Shown here: positions 47,199 to 59,353 of the stretch, piece after piece | Layout of the letters: every line of letters begins with the position of its first letter | How positions within the stretch are numbered: the stretch's first letter is position 1 | Translations under genes and position numbers: made by a program | DNA from: Magnolia sinica | Lineage: Eukaryota; Streptophyta; Magnoliopsida; Magnoliales; Magnoliaceae | NCBI RefSeq assembly: GCF_029962835.1 | Contig: NC_080588.1 | Coordinates: forward strand, 68,106,501-68,170,500 | Length of the DNA: 64,000 nt | Direction of reading: 5' to 3' | The notes under the pieces: model-generated | Database searches by the model: none | The model's input: only the letters and a program-made list of their open reading frames with translations | What the model was told of the DNA's origin: nothing

Positions 47199-49683
47199 GA
47201 TTCCATATCAAGAGGGAGAAGAAGTTCTTGTTCTGTCAGAAGATGTGAGGACTACGGGCCTTGTTCTTGTGGATCTTGTCAATGGCTTTTGCACTGTTGG
47301 AGCTGGGAATCTGGTGATTGAAAACTCTGACTACACAACACTCCTTCTATTCATGTTTTGTTATTTTGGTTTCTGAATGTTGGTTTTTTAATCTCCAAGG
47401 TGATATAAAAAAGACCATGTTCTGATTTTTGTTCTTATTTTCTTTTCAATTTAGGGGTTGTTTGGATGGTGGTAAATGGTTTAAGTTGTGTAACTGATTT
47501 ACAGACTGTCTGTTTGGCTAAGTTGTAAATGATTTACTGTGTTTGAATAGCTTGTAAATGGTTTATATCCTGTAATTGTGTATTCACACCTGTTTAGAGA
47601 AGTAATTCATTAAAAAAACATTTAAATGTCACTAAAACTTAAGGTTGAGAGAGAGAGGGGGGCCTATCCCCAGCCGTTATAGGCTTCTAGCTTGTAAATC
47701 ATTTGCTAGCAAATGAAATCCCAGCTTTTTGCTAGCAAATGAAAAGAGGGAAAAGGTGGTTTAGGGCATCCAAACGCAAGGTGTAAATGATTAGCTTGTT
47801 AATCATTTACAACTTGCCTCGTTTACCACTATCTAATTAAACGACCCCTTATGGTTTTGTTTTTTGTATGATGAAAAAAAGAAAAAATGTGTCTTTTTTC
47901 TGGACTTTGATGAAGTTGGTTTTTCTCATTCTTGGTGATAGAGTTTGGATTTTTGGGTTTTGGGTTGTGAGTAGCTATTTACACCCACCCCTCATTGATA
48001 TTCATGCATCATTTTCCATTGTTAGAATTGGAATGTTATAGTGTTGTATTGTGTCAATTCCAAATAATGGATAATGGGTGTTTGCAAATGAATCAGATGA
48101 GTAGTAACAGTGTCTCCCTTTTGTATTGGTTTTCTAGATGTGAAGTTTTAAGAGACCCAATGTTTTGTTCTTTATTTCTTTATTTTTTGTTTAAATTTGT
48201 TTTCTCTTTTATTGATTGCACAGGTTGCTTCTCTTTTGTGTTATTGGTATAGGGTTGTGTAGATTTACATTACCATCAGACCCATGTTTCTGAATTTTCA
48301 TTTGGGCTTTTTTTTTTTTTTGTTCCTATTTCAACTATTACTGATTTTTATTACTTTGGGAATTACGGCCGTAATATAATGTAAAAGTGTCATCATTATG
48401 ATTTTACAATGTTTGTTTAAACACATAATTTGACGGCTAAATGTAGATGTAATAGGAGACAAGTAAAAGAATTTATAATCATTATAATTTTAACTTGTAT
48501 TTGAGTGAAAATCTGAAGTCCTATCTAAACACAAGTAAATGAATTTGTAATCATTATAATTTTAGGAAAATTTCTATCCAAACATGTACATTAGTGTATT
48601 TTTTCTTTTGATTTGACATTTTAGTAATGTAAAAGTATCATTATTATGATTTTACCATGTCTATCCAAACACAGGAATTGTTGGTTAGATTACTCGTTTT
48701 CATGGATGTAGGCATTGTAATTTGTAATCATTGCACTTTTACAATACATTACGGCTGGGCTTAAATGAGACATGCTTTGAATTTTAATTTGGATAATCTT
48801 GTTTTGCATTTAAATCGTATTCGTTTTTTTCTTCTTTTGGGGTTTTGATTTGGGTGTTTCTATTTCTTTTCCTTGTTGATGATCATGTTTTTTTTTCCCC
48901 CCTTCCACCTTTGATATTTGGGTATTTACTGTCTGTTTGCAGGCTCCAGCAGAGCCCAATAAACAGATATCTGTGATGGTCGAGGAGTCTGTACGGGTGT
49001 CCAGGATGTTCTGTGAAAGGAAATGGCCTATTTTTGCTTTCCTTGATACCCACTATCCTGATAAACCAGAGCCCCCATATCCACCTCATTGTATAATTGG
49101 AACAGGAGAAGAAAATCTAGTTCCAGGTACTTCTTTCTTATTTCTTTCTCTGATTATCTGTAATTCTGTCACATTTCTCCTTTCGAATATCTAATGGTTG
49201 AACATCAGAAGCAGCTCTCTACCAAATGGTCTATCAGATGCTGTTATTAGCGATAGACATTTGTATAACTGATAATATTTCCCTCTCCTCTTGTTGGATT
49301 TTTCTTCTTGTATTTACTTCCATGTGGCTCATCTAGGCACATCCACAGACTGTATTTTACTCTTGTCACTGTTTTTAGTGTGGTTGTGAGCTTCTGTACT
49401 TCTATTGCAATCTTCTGCAGCTCTGCAATGGTTGGAGAATGAACCGAACGTAACAATCAGACGCAAATCTTGCATTAACGGGTTCGTGGGCTCATGGGAG
49501 AAAGATGGCTCTAATATCTTTACGGATTGGGTGAAAGCCAATGGAATCAAAGTTGTAAGTGCTTCTTTCTTTTCCTTACAGGGCTGTTTGGATACAACAA
49601 GATTTTTTGTTATAGTTTATGTTAGACTATATAATTCTGGGAATTTATGAAAATGTGTACAGGTGACTGTGCTCCTGCAATGC

Positions 49684-49752
<69 letters not shown>

Positions 49753-52700
49753 TCAGACCTAGATACACTGTTTTATATCCTCATCTGTTGCAGCCTCTTT
49801 TTCTTTAAATAGACAGAGGGGGAGAGGAGTCATCTCAAAATCCTCCCTTTTCCCCTTTAGTTTCAAATATTTTCTTCCTCTTCTTGTTATTTCTCCAAGT
49901 TTCATGGTATCATAGTCTTTCTAATCCAGATTTTCTTCTATAACTTATCTTTTGTTCTTCACTTTATCTTCCCAATTTAAAAAAAAAAAAAAACAGAACG
50001 GAACTAAAAATAGTTGTTTTGTATTGGGCAAATTTTTAACCCAGTTTGGTAAACACATACGTTGATATGGAACAACTTTGAACTCTCTTTTAAAAATAAT
50101 GTGCTATTTTGAAATCGAAATTAAAATTATGAAGTACCCATTCGGGCATTTGCTAATCTAATAATCTAAAATAACTATTTTATGTTGGTTTATGATCCTT
50201 CTAAAGTAGGGCCTGCTATTTTGACAGTTTAATTTGAGTTACATATTTCTCATATATTTGGTTTATGATCCATCTAAAGTGGGGTCCACCTTTTGGACTA
50301 TTTAATTTTGAGTTAGATATTTCTCGTAAGAGTTGTGGCTAAGGGTGGAAATTGGCTGGGCAGCCCGAAGAGCCCAACTCAACTTTGGACTATGCTTGGA
50401 CCTATTAGCTTTGGCCTACGTGCTAGGCTTAGGCTTGACATGCATGGCTTGATCAAATTTTCGAGTCGTGCTTGGGCTCAAGTCATTTTAGCTCGACCTT
50501 TCTCGCCCAGCCTGGCTTGCCGAACTTCATACGTATGTCCCTATAAAATGTCATTCTAATCCTTGGTTAGGCAACCCATGCACATTGAATGTGGACCATT
50601 CGTTTTGTTACTTTTTAAAGCTTTTTTTTGTGCGTGTATGTGTGGACCACGTGATCAACAAATAGATTAGGAACATTCAGGTAGGAAATAAGGATTTTAT
50701 CCATTTTTGGCCTGAGCTTAGTTAGGCCTAGGTCCAACTAATTTGTTTGGGCTTGAGCCCACTACGCTAGGCCAATGCCGAGCTTGGGCGTAGGGCCTTA
50801 AACATTGAGTGGGTCCGATCCAGCTTAAATCTATTCCCACCCCTGCTTTGTGTATTTAGGGTAGAGGGAGAGAGATGTAAAAGTGATTGAAAAGAAAAAC
50901 CACTATGAGGGGGTTAAAGAAATAACCAATTTTTTAGGCTTTTTTTTTTTTGGTTAATATATTAACTAGGGAATTTTTTTTAACCTAACCGGTTATTGCT
51001 AATGGAATAATGCTTCTTACTTCTTAAAAAAAGATTCAGTTCTAATTGCTCTGAGTTGTATATCTTTGTCTTTGTACATCCAAAGATTATACTTTTTTGG
51101 CTGTTGTTGACTTTGGATTTGTATTGAGATTTCCTAGGCTAAGTCTGTGTTTGGATGCACTATTGAATTGAATTGCGATAATTAGTGCACTAAAATGCAG
51201 TGATCAAATTGTAATCACCTTCCCAATTATTCACTTCGAGAGATTAAGTTCCAGATTTCAACCATGCTGTGTAAGTTGGACTTGAAAGGAACCTAACTGC
51301 AATTCGCAGCTGCTTTCCCTTTTTGAATGCTTGGAAACATCATTACAATTTTGTGATTTCCTCTTCTTGATGGAATGGAATGATTTGCAATTCAATGCGG
51401 TGGCACATCCAAATGCAGCATTAGTGTATTGGTAAATCAATGGATATAAAATAGTGCAGGTTTTGACTAATATCACATTTTGAAGATTTTGGTGTTAGGA
51501 ATATGCACAGATATCTGTGTTCTAGATCTTGTGTCTACCTTACTATCTGCAAGGAATCTTGGTTTGCTACCTCCTTTGGAAGATGTGGTGGTGCACTCAG
51601 GTGGATGTGCTACGTACCATCTCCCAGTTCATGTTGCTAGGAATATCAAAGGAGCTTTAGCCCATCCTCAGGTACTGAAAATCATTCTCAGATATGTATT
51701 TTTAACAGTGCTCATAGACTTTGTGTTTGAAAAATCTTTTACTAGTAAACCATATGCAAAGTGATCTTTGTTGTTGAGGTAGATGAACTGCTATCGGATT
51801 TGTATCCCATCATTACAGTTGAAGTTGGCATTGCTGCATTTGCAATTTCATATGAGTTCTGCATGACTGGCCGTGTAATTCACGTGAATCCACTTGTCTG
51901 CAGGTTGAGTAATGACATCTATAATCATTTTTATGGTCTCTAGAGTACGCAATGGAGTTTTTACCCATACATTTCAAATGGGTCCATTTCTGACAATTCA
52001 ATTCTAAGTAAAAATCCTTACGCATGCCCATCCATGTAGACATCACTTGATTCTGGCTTAAAAAAACAGAGATTGCTTGATAAGAATTGCGTTGCATCCT
52101 TCTTTTCACATGTCCATCTTCATCTTTAACATCACTTGTCCATCTTCATCTTTAACATCACTTGCCCATCTTCATCTTTAACATTTTGCTCAAATTAAGA
52201 CACATGCGAACGTAAGCAATGGCTCCAAGCATTCCATGATGGACAGATCGAATTTGTACCATGTCCCACCCAAACAGCACATGATGCAGAAGTCATATAT
52301 ATGTGCTAATTCACAGAAGTAAAAAAAGAAAGATATAATAACCATGCATGTTTATGTTGCTATTGTACTCCAAGCAGCCTTGAATTTTAGCTATTTAGAA
52401 TACAGTAGCTTCCTTAAATCTTTGTTTGCTCTGACAAAAGTAGTCAATGGCTCAAGAAACTCTCACAGGTATACCCAAATTCTTACTTCCAGCTATGTAG
52501 ACCTATGGTCTTTGTTGTGCATTTTAAATCTGTAGAGACCCAACATTTAAGAAACTGATATGGTATTAGCTTTTGAACCACTTTACGCCATGGCCCGTCG
52601 AAACTAACAATAGGATTAGCTAGACCCTTCTTTCTCTTCTGTTGGGGTTAGACAATGGGCAGCAAATGATCCATTACAGTATTTATTATCATTGTTGCGT

Positions 52701-53508
52701 TTACCCTTCAGAAATATTTTTTTCCTTATCATATTTGTTTAAATATCTGAATATTTGTAATTTAAATATTTAGTTATGAGGAATGATATCCTGTAATTGG
52801 TTGTGCATTGGTTTAGCTACAACTCATTTTCCCATTGAAAGTATATGATATTTTCAATTGGAAGGAAGAATTTTGAATGTGTAAGAATGGGTTATAATTC
52901 AGTCTACAACTGGTTGTAAGTACATCTTTAATCATTGAATAGAGCTTGGAATTGCTAATCTGTCCAGTTCACAACTGTAAATTGGATTTAGCAAATTTGT
53001 CAAGTGATTCTTTCTGCACAAGTGATTGGAGGTCTGCTAATTTTATAAATGCATATCTGAACTCCTCTTCATGTGATCTCATGCGCCAACTTGGTGGACA
53101 TGTGCAAGATCTGATCCGTCCATTAGGTGAGTCACATCCTGAATGTGCCCTTGCCCAAGAATCAGGATGGCTAACTTGTCGGGTGGGTCCGGTTAAATGA
53201 AAAAGATGGGATGCATAACAAAGTTAGCCAGCAGTCCTCATTCAACATATACTCGTGGCCCACTTGATGATTATATCAGCATGGCTCTTGGGTTTCCGCA
53301 TGAAAGATAGGACCCACCTGACAGAGCTTCAATCTCACACAAGCATCCATGTGTACAGATGCTTAGATCTATCTATATGTAAAATGCTAACTGTTTCTTG
53401 CTTGTTTCCTTGCAGGATGTGATGCATCACATTGGTCTTTACCTGGCCAAGGGAAGGGGAGCAAAGATAGTACAGGAAGTATCAATCAGTTCATCGATGG
53501 AGCTCTGA
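47176..53508 (+). CDS. NIC1: Nicotinamidase, NIC1 type (isochorismatase-like hydrolase)
   Basis: Complete five-exon gene for the enzyme that deamidates nicotinamide to nicotinate in the NAD salvage pathway. Exons: 47176-47313, 48943-49126, 49421-49554, 51486-51671, 53416-53508. Phases join perfectly to give 244 aa, the length I recall for Arabidopsis NIC1. The isochorismatase-like fold is shown by GLVLVDLVNGFCTVGAGN with Asp33, then DTHYPD (Asp81, His83) and PPHCIIGT (His95) as likely metal ligands, RRKSCINGFVGS with Lys123, and GICTDICVLDLVS with Cys163 as the likely nucleophile. HPQDVMHHIGLYLAKGRGAK forms the C-terminus. The ATG at 47176 is the first in frame after the leader. Introns 1-4 hold several MITEs and an (AT)n run but all junctions are GT-AG. 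It converges with the NET2 gene. Nothing suggests damage. Confidence 0.95.
47454..47848. mobile_element. Tourist-like (PIF/Harbinger) MITE in NIC1 intron 1
   Basis: Starts GGGGTTGTTTGGAT and ends TTAAACGACCCC with TTA on both sides (47451-47453 and 47849-47851), the 3-bp duplication typical of PIF/Harbinger. The interior repeats TGTAAATGATTTA-like words in both orientations. 395 bp, non-coding. Confidence 0.85.
48361..48757. mobile_element. Second MITE in NIC1 intron 1
   Basis: ATTACGGCCGTAATATAATG..AAAAGTG at the left is inverted at the right as GCACTTTTACAATACATTAC and GGCTG. The middle has repeated GTAATCATTATAATTTTA and CCAAACACA words. Target duplication not resolved. Confidence 0.65.
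49691..49747. repeat. (AT)n microsatellite in NIC1 intron 3
   Basis: About 28 uninterrupted AT units, about 140 bp after exon 3. Confidence 0.95.
50336..50850. mobile_element. hAT-like MITE in NIC1 intron 3
   Basis: CTAAGGGTGGAAATTGGCTGG at the left and ATCTATTCCCACCCCTG at the right are imperfect inverted ends of the AGGGGTGGGAA type seen in hAT elements. The interior is rich in GGGCTTGAGCCC-like words. An 8-bp duplication is not clear. Confidence 0.55.
51140..51430. mobile_element. MITE in NIC1 intron 3, related to that at 16391
   Basis: TGTTTGGATGCACTATTGAA plus TTGAATTGCGATAA (left) and TTTGCAATTCAATGCGG plus CACATCCAAATGCAGC (right) are inverted ends. The element lies 56 bp before exon 4. 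Confidence 0.6.
52111..52186 (+). repeat. Three tandem 26-bp units in NIC1 intron 4
   Basis: TGTCCATCTTCATCTTTAAC followed by ATCACT repeats three times with minor changes. Confidence 0.9.
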
Positions 53509-53606
53509 TTTATAGGCTGGCTGGAACTAAGAGCTGCTTAATACGTCAATATTTTATTTTTATTCCCTTGTAAATTGTGATTTACATGACAGGCTTACAT
53601 TATCGT

Positions 53607-53612
53607 AATAAA
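53607..53612 (+). terminator. NIC1 polyadenylation signal
   Basis: AATAAA lies 99 nt after the stop codon, in AT-rich 3' untranslated sequence. Confidence 0.6.
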
Positions 53613-54479
53613 GAAATATTTATGCTATGATTTGGCAGTCTTAAGCTCGCTTGATTTTCTACGCTTTGATTTAGCCATTCGTGATCCATTTGGTTGCTAA
53701 AAATGACAAATAACAATCAAGAAATTTCCGATAGAGGAATTGCAGAAAATAATTACTCAAAAAAGAAAGAAGGAATTTTGTAAAAGAAACTTACATTGAT
53801 ATCATAGTAAACCGGAATTAAAGATTACTGGACCCGAGCTTTTGCGTTGAATGCTTGAGTGGGTTATCAGTTCTTAGAAGTGGGGCCCATGGTTCAATAA
53901 TCCAGACAATTGGTCCGGTGGGAACCGGAAGTGGATCATGCACAAAATTCTCCAGGACCGAAGATCCTCACTGCCAATCTTGGGACAATTTTCAGTTTAA
54001 TGTGGACTGTTGCTTTATTTCTCTAATTAACTGTCCATTTTTAGGCCATAGGATTTTCTTGTCGAAGAGACCTTTGGGGAATGGTCCATCCAAGATGGGA
54101 CTCAACAGATGGATGATCTGGATTAAACAAACTATTGATTGATTTACAGCAGCTGCAAGTTGATAGTTTTTTTTTTTTTTTTGTTCATCAGCCTATATAG
54201 TTAAAGGCAAAAGCGAAAAAGAAATAATTTGAAACTATCAAATTACCTGTATCAACATTTACAAACTACAATTGCATGATTCATTCAAAGTATAAGGTCA
54301 AATCACATACATAAAAGCCACAAATTTCCCTGAGGAAGGAAAGAGAAAACAAAAAAAAATAAAATCAGAAAACTACCTTTCAAATTTCATTTCACGAAAA
54401 CCTTTTGAAAATATTAAAAAATTCAGCAACAAAAGAGAAGAATCTACAAGAAGAAAAGAAATCACAAATCAAAACTAAT
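53613..54479. other. Region between the converging NIC1 and NET2 genes
   Basis: About 970 bp separate the two stop codons. 53850-54140 holds MITE-like words (AAGTGGGGCCCATGG, GTGGGAACCGGAAGTGGATC). A poly-T run is at 54167-54181. Both 3' untranslated regions must lie here. Confidence 0.5.
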
Positions 54480-57400
54480 TTACATAGGAGGTTCTGCCCC
54501 AGCAGCCCTTAAGTTGCTATATTGTTTCTGCAATGCAGGATTTATGCATGAAAAGAGTGACGGCTTCTTGGGTTTGGGTTTGGTACCGAAGATGAAGTAC
54601 CGTAGAGGAATTTTAGCCCTACTGAATGCATTCCTTGCGTTTGCCTGTTGACGGTTGCTTTTCGATCCTGACAGCTCAAAATTCTCGTGTAGATTTGACA
54701 GATTCTTCTGGATCTCAAATTGCAATCTTCTCACGTGGTCTAGGCCCGCCTGCAGTTCGCTGGCTACCTTATTGTTCTCCTGTTGCATGTCCAGCACCTC
54801 GCCTTGAAACCTTGCGGCTTGTTGTTCTGTGAATTCAGATTTTTCTGTCTTGGAGTGCATCTTGGAAACTCTTGAAATCTCTTCTTGGATTTTGCATATT
54901 GATGACAATCTGCACTGCAACTCGTCTTTCAGTGATGCGCTCTGCTCTAGCCAGGCTGACAATTCGGTCTGTAATTCTCTCAGATGCTTTTCGATTGATG
55001 TGGCTTCTGATTTCAGCATCTGGTCCGCTGCATTAGCACTGCTCTCTTGCTTCTTGTCGTCATTCTTCAGTTTTGTAAATTTGGCTTGCAGGTCCTGGAC
55101 AGCCTTTTGAAACTTCTGTATCTGATCAAATGACGTGCTGAATCTTGACCAGAAGTCTAGGTTCTCTTCCAGAAGTCCATCGATGTCCCTTCGGAATTTC
55201 TCTTCGATGGTTGAGGCAGTATGCTGTTTGTTGACAAGAGATTCCTCAATTTCTTCTTCTGAATGTGGATGTTCCTTGGATGCGAATGCGTTGGATTCAT
55301 CTGTTCTTGATGGGGAGTTGATGCTTTGTTCTTTTAATAGATCTTCCAACCGTCGAAGCTTTGACTGGCCTGGGCTCTTCACATGCAAGTCAGAAAACAA
55401 GGATTTCCACTGATCAATCGTACTTCCAGCTCTGTTTTGCATTGAATCTTTCGATTTTAACACGCGGGTTTCATTTTTTTCATGCAAGCTTGTCTGGAGC
55501 ATGCTCACTTTCTGCTGCAGCGATTGGATCTCCGCATCCTTCATTGCATTATCATTCTTCAGTTCCCTTATCTGCGCTGTTGTTTCAAAAAGGCTTTCTT
55601 GGCTTTTATTCTCCACTTCAGATAGCCTCCTCTTTATTTCCTTGTAATTCCGAAGAATCGATGTGTACTCCGCCAACAAAATCTTCTCTCTGTCTTCCAA
55701 TCCATTTAAGAATAACTGCCCCCAGTTTGGCGAATCTCCTCCAAAATTCAAAACATCATCTTCTTCTTGCGATGCATCCTTGTTCTCAACTTCGTCCTGC
55801 TGTTTCAGGTCCAGCAAGTTTTCAGATCGAACATGATTTTCCTGAGTCCCTTCGGTTTCCCCTTGTTCTATAATCTCATCCTTCAAATTTATTGGGCCAT
55901 CGACCCTCATCTTTATATCTTCCTCTTCTTCGATCTGTTTACAAGGTGCCACGTCACGAAGATGTTTCAGGTCCAGCAAGTTTTCAGATCGAACATGATT
56001 TTCCTGAGTCGCTTGGGTTTCCCCTTGTTCTATAATCTCATCCTTCAAATTTATCGGGCCATCGACCCTCATCTTTATATCTTCCTCTTCTTCGATCTGT
56101 TTACATGGTCCCACGTCATGAAGATCACTCTCTTCTAATTGAGGCAAGCCCGTGATCTCGACCTTGTCCTGCTGGTTAGGCGACTGCAGTTCCTCTGAAA
56201 GGTTGTCGAGGTTATGACACGCCTCTGTAAAATGCATTTGAAGCTTGCTGCTCTCATCTTTGACCGAGCGGTTGAGATCCTGAATTCGGTTCAACTCCTC
56301 TTCCAATTCTTTGATCTTATCATTCAAACTTTTTGAGTCGTCGAGCAAAGATTCTCTGTCTTCTTCCAAGCTTTGCAAGTGGTTCTGAAGTTCGTCGGTT
56401 TCCAATCTCAATCTCTTGATCAGCGCCGTCTGCGAAGAAACCGCATTCTCCAAGCTGAGGACTTTATTCACGAGTTCATCAACCTTCTCTGCGAGTTCTG
56501 TTACAGTGAGAGATGAGTCGGAATTGATATCGAAGTATTCCTTTAGTTTTTCACATATCGATTGCAACTCTAATCTCTCTTCTTTCAAACTACACACTTC
56601 TTCCACCAAGTTCTTATTCACGGAATCCGCAATATTAGCCTCTTCGGGGAGTTTCCTGTCATCAGTATGATTCTGAAGAAACCCATCCTTGAAAGCCTTC
56701 AACTTCTCTTCGGCATCCTTCACCCTTTCTGCCTCTACTCTCGCTTCTTCTGTTGATCTCTTTTGCTGCTCTTGCAGCTGAACTAGAGTGTCCTCGCATG
56801 ATTTCAGTGCCGACGCTGTCATCAAAGCCCGGGCCTCATTGTCCTCAATGTCCTTGCTCACACTGAACTCATCTTGTAATTCGCAAACCTTCTCTTGCAT
56901 CTCCTCGATCTGTTGCTCGATGTCCCAGAACTTTGCAAGCCCACTCTCATAAGAGCTCATCACGAATTCCTTCTCCGTCTGCAGAACCAGGATTCCTTTC
57001 TGAAGCTTGTCGATCTCTTCCTGGGCCTCGTGTTTGGTCATATTCGAACTAGGCTTCTTAGGTTGCGGTTTCTTTGGTTTTGAGGACCGTCGTTTTTTTG
57101 CATCTATAATTGGGAATTTGAATTTTGGGTTTTCGGGCGTCTTAGGAACTTTACTGGGATCAACAGTCGAAACTTTTTCCTGATTATCGACATCATCATC
57201 TTCTTCGATTGAGATTGGAACTTGTTCTGGGAAAACAGTAGCTATGGTGTTGTTGGCATTCTGTAGCTCCCCAGAGATGTGTTCGTATCTTTCAGCCAAA
57301 GCTCTGTAAGCTCTGTAAGACTCTTCAACAAAGCTTATCAGTTCGGGTCTTTTCTTGTAGTACATCTCGGCTCGCCTGGCGAATGAATCTGCATCCTCTT

Positions 57401-58435
57401 CGATGACTATAAGAATGTTTTTCACCTTTTCTTCCATATCTGCAATTGCAGAGTTCATTCATTAGTTTTGTTAGTAACCAAGTTCTTCCATAATGAGTTT
57501 TGCTAAGCAAGCAGCCCACATGCACCTCATGGCGTGGCTGCATGTGCTATCAAACGTCTGTGACGTGAATCAGCTGGCCCCTCTGTGCAGATAACCCACC
57601 CCAAAAATTTGATCAGTCCATTCATCAGTGGGCCGCATGTACAAAAGCAATGTAAGACTTGAAAATTTGCTGGGAGTCATCATTCAACGTACATGCATGG
57701 CCTGCCTGATGAGAAGGTTATCTACACGGTGAGCCGGCCTGATGAATGGCATGGATGTCCCACACACTTGTGGCCATATAACACCACAAATTGAATTCAT
57801 TTGAGAGCAGCATAACAATTTTACTCTGCACAATTCCAATGAAAGACGATAATTTGCTTGAGTTAATTATCTTTTATCTCTATAAAACAATATGATTATT
57901 GGTAATTTGGTATTTGAATTGGAAGATGTTCCTTGAATCGACAACAAAGAAAAGAATACAAAGAATGTATCTTCCATGTCCCATCCAAACTTGGATTGAA
58001 CATATGAGCAGAGAAGATATTAGCGCTACAACTTCATAGGTAACATCAGTAACTACATGGGAATGTAATTATTATGTAAGAAAAACATAGTTTTTTAATG
58101 CTGATTATCAAGAGCCTAGTTATTGTGATTTGTGAAATGTAAAGAAAATTCGGCTTTGCTGATTATGGTGATTGTACTGTTTCCTCTAATTTCCATACCC
58201 ATTCTTCAGTTTTTTTTTTCACCCACCCTATTTTTCACTAGATATTCAGCAGGGAGTAGAAATAACTGTTCAAAATGGTTTTTGTACATTGAATCAACCA
58301 CTTGAGTAATCTGATACATTGATCAGGTGTGACATTTGGTTTTTGTACATTGAATCAACCACTTGAGTAATCTGATACATTGATCAGGTGTGACATTTGG
58401 TACTTTCTTCAATATGTTGATATTGGTTTTAGTTT

Positions 58436-58473
<38 letters not shown>

Positions 58474-59303
58474 AATATGAAAAAACCCAGGAAATATTAG
58501 GACAACTGAATTTAACTTAAACAGAACTGTTTCCCTAATAAAATTTAGAATTCAAATACATGACATGCATTTACAGATCAGACTAACACCTCTGTGAGAA
58601 GTTTGGAAGTCTTATAATCATATGGAACTTCTAAAATGTGACATTAGAAAGAAAGAAAGAAAAAAAAAGAACAAAAAAAAGAACAAAAACAAAGAAAAAG
58701 ACGATGGCGACAAAACCCATTTCTGCTAATCAAGTAATTTCAACAATCAACATGAAACGCGAGGAAAATTCTCAGATTACCGTAGAAATCTGAAGAACTG
58801 AAACATCCTTCTAGAACAACCATAGGTGTTTTGATCAGAAGAATTACATATAAATAATACAAAAACAAACAAAGCCCATTTACTGAAATCCAATCCAAGA
58901 GAACATATCAGCGTCGAATATCGAATCAATTTCATAATAATAAAACAATCAGCTTTTGGGTTATTCTGATCAAGCCATTTCATAATAATAAATCGAAAAA
59001 AAATAACGAACAAACGGTCTTTTTAAAAAAATAAAAATAAAAATAAATACTGCAGATGTCATAAAAGATTAAAGAAACAAAACCCATGTATGAAAATCTA
59101 ATCTAAAACAACATAACATCAACCAAACAATCAAACTAATTAGATTGAGAAACCAAATCCCAAAAAAAGAAAAAGAAAGAAAGAAAGAAAAGAGAAGAAA
59201 AATGAAAACTACCATCCAGATTCTGTTGAAGCCATTTCCCCTGCTTTGTCCTGATGTGGCTGGCCCACCACCAGGAATAAGCATTGCTTGCAGCTCTCTG
59301 CAA

Positions 59304-59306
<3 letters not shown>
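54480..59306 (-). CDS. NET2: NETWORKED 2-type actin-binding protein (KIP1-like, NAB domain)
   Basis: Complete two-exon gene. Exon 1 is 59306-59213 and exon 2 is 57439-54480, joined across a 1.77-kb phase-1 intron to give 1,017 aa. Residues about 1-85 are the NAB domain, starting MLQRAASNAYSWWWASHIRT, followed by KQGKWLQQNLDDMEEKVKN and AEMYYKKRPELISFVEESYR. It binds actin filaments and links them to membranes; NET2 proteins I know are pollen-type and act at the plasma membrane with receptor kinases. A basic patch KKRRSSKPKKPQPKKP lies near 140-157. Most of the rest is acidic, heptad-rich coiled coil. The C-terminus has LRYFIFGTKPKPKKPSLFSC, a NET2-type tail. A 54-aa duplication lies at about 470-577. 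The upstream ATG inside exon 2 is not the start, because it would drop the WWW half of the domain. Converges with NIC1. Confidence 0.94.
55801..56124 (-). repeat. Two tandem 162-bp units in NET2 exon 2
   Basis: Units at 55801-55962 and 55963-56124 differ at about six positions. They encode two 54-residue copies containing CKQIEEEEDIKMRVDGPINL, KDEIIEQGET and ENHVRSENLLDLK. The length is a multiple of three, so the frame is kept. Confidence 0.95.
57485..57780. repeat. MITE-like sequence in the NET2 intron
   Basis: GCAGCCCACATGCACCTCAT, CAGTGGGCCGCATGTAC and CATGCATGGCCTGCCTGATG words match repeats elsewhere, such as NIC1 intron 4 at 53090-53330. Ends not found. Confidence 0.4.
58276..58397. 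repeat. Exact 61-bp tandem duplication in the NET2 intron
   Basis: TTTTTGTACATTGAATCAAC through GATCAGGTGTGACATTTGG is present twice with no difference seen, 61 bp apart. A (TA)n run follows at 58440-58469. Confidence 0.92.

Positions 59307-59308
<2 letters not shown>

Positions 59309-59350
<42 letters not shown>
59309..59350 (-). repeat. (GA)n run directly before the NET2 start codon
   Basis: On the gene strand about twenty GA units end a couple of bases before the ATG at 59306, so they form the last part of the 5' leader. GA-rich leaders can bind plant BPC factors at the DNA level; the effect here is unknown. Confidence 0.9.

Positions 59351-59353
<3 letters not shown>

Noticed and set aside
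55361-56138. Open frames on the plus strand opposite NET2
   Set aside because: Shadows of the NET2 coding strand; the repeated peptide merely mirrors the 162-bp duplication.
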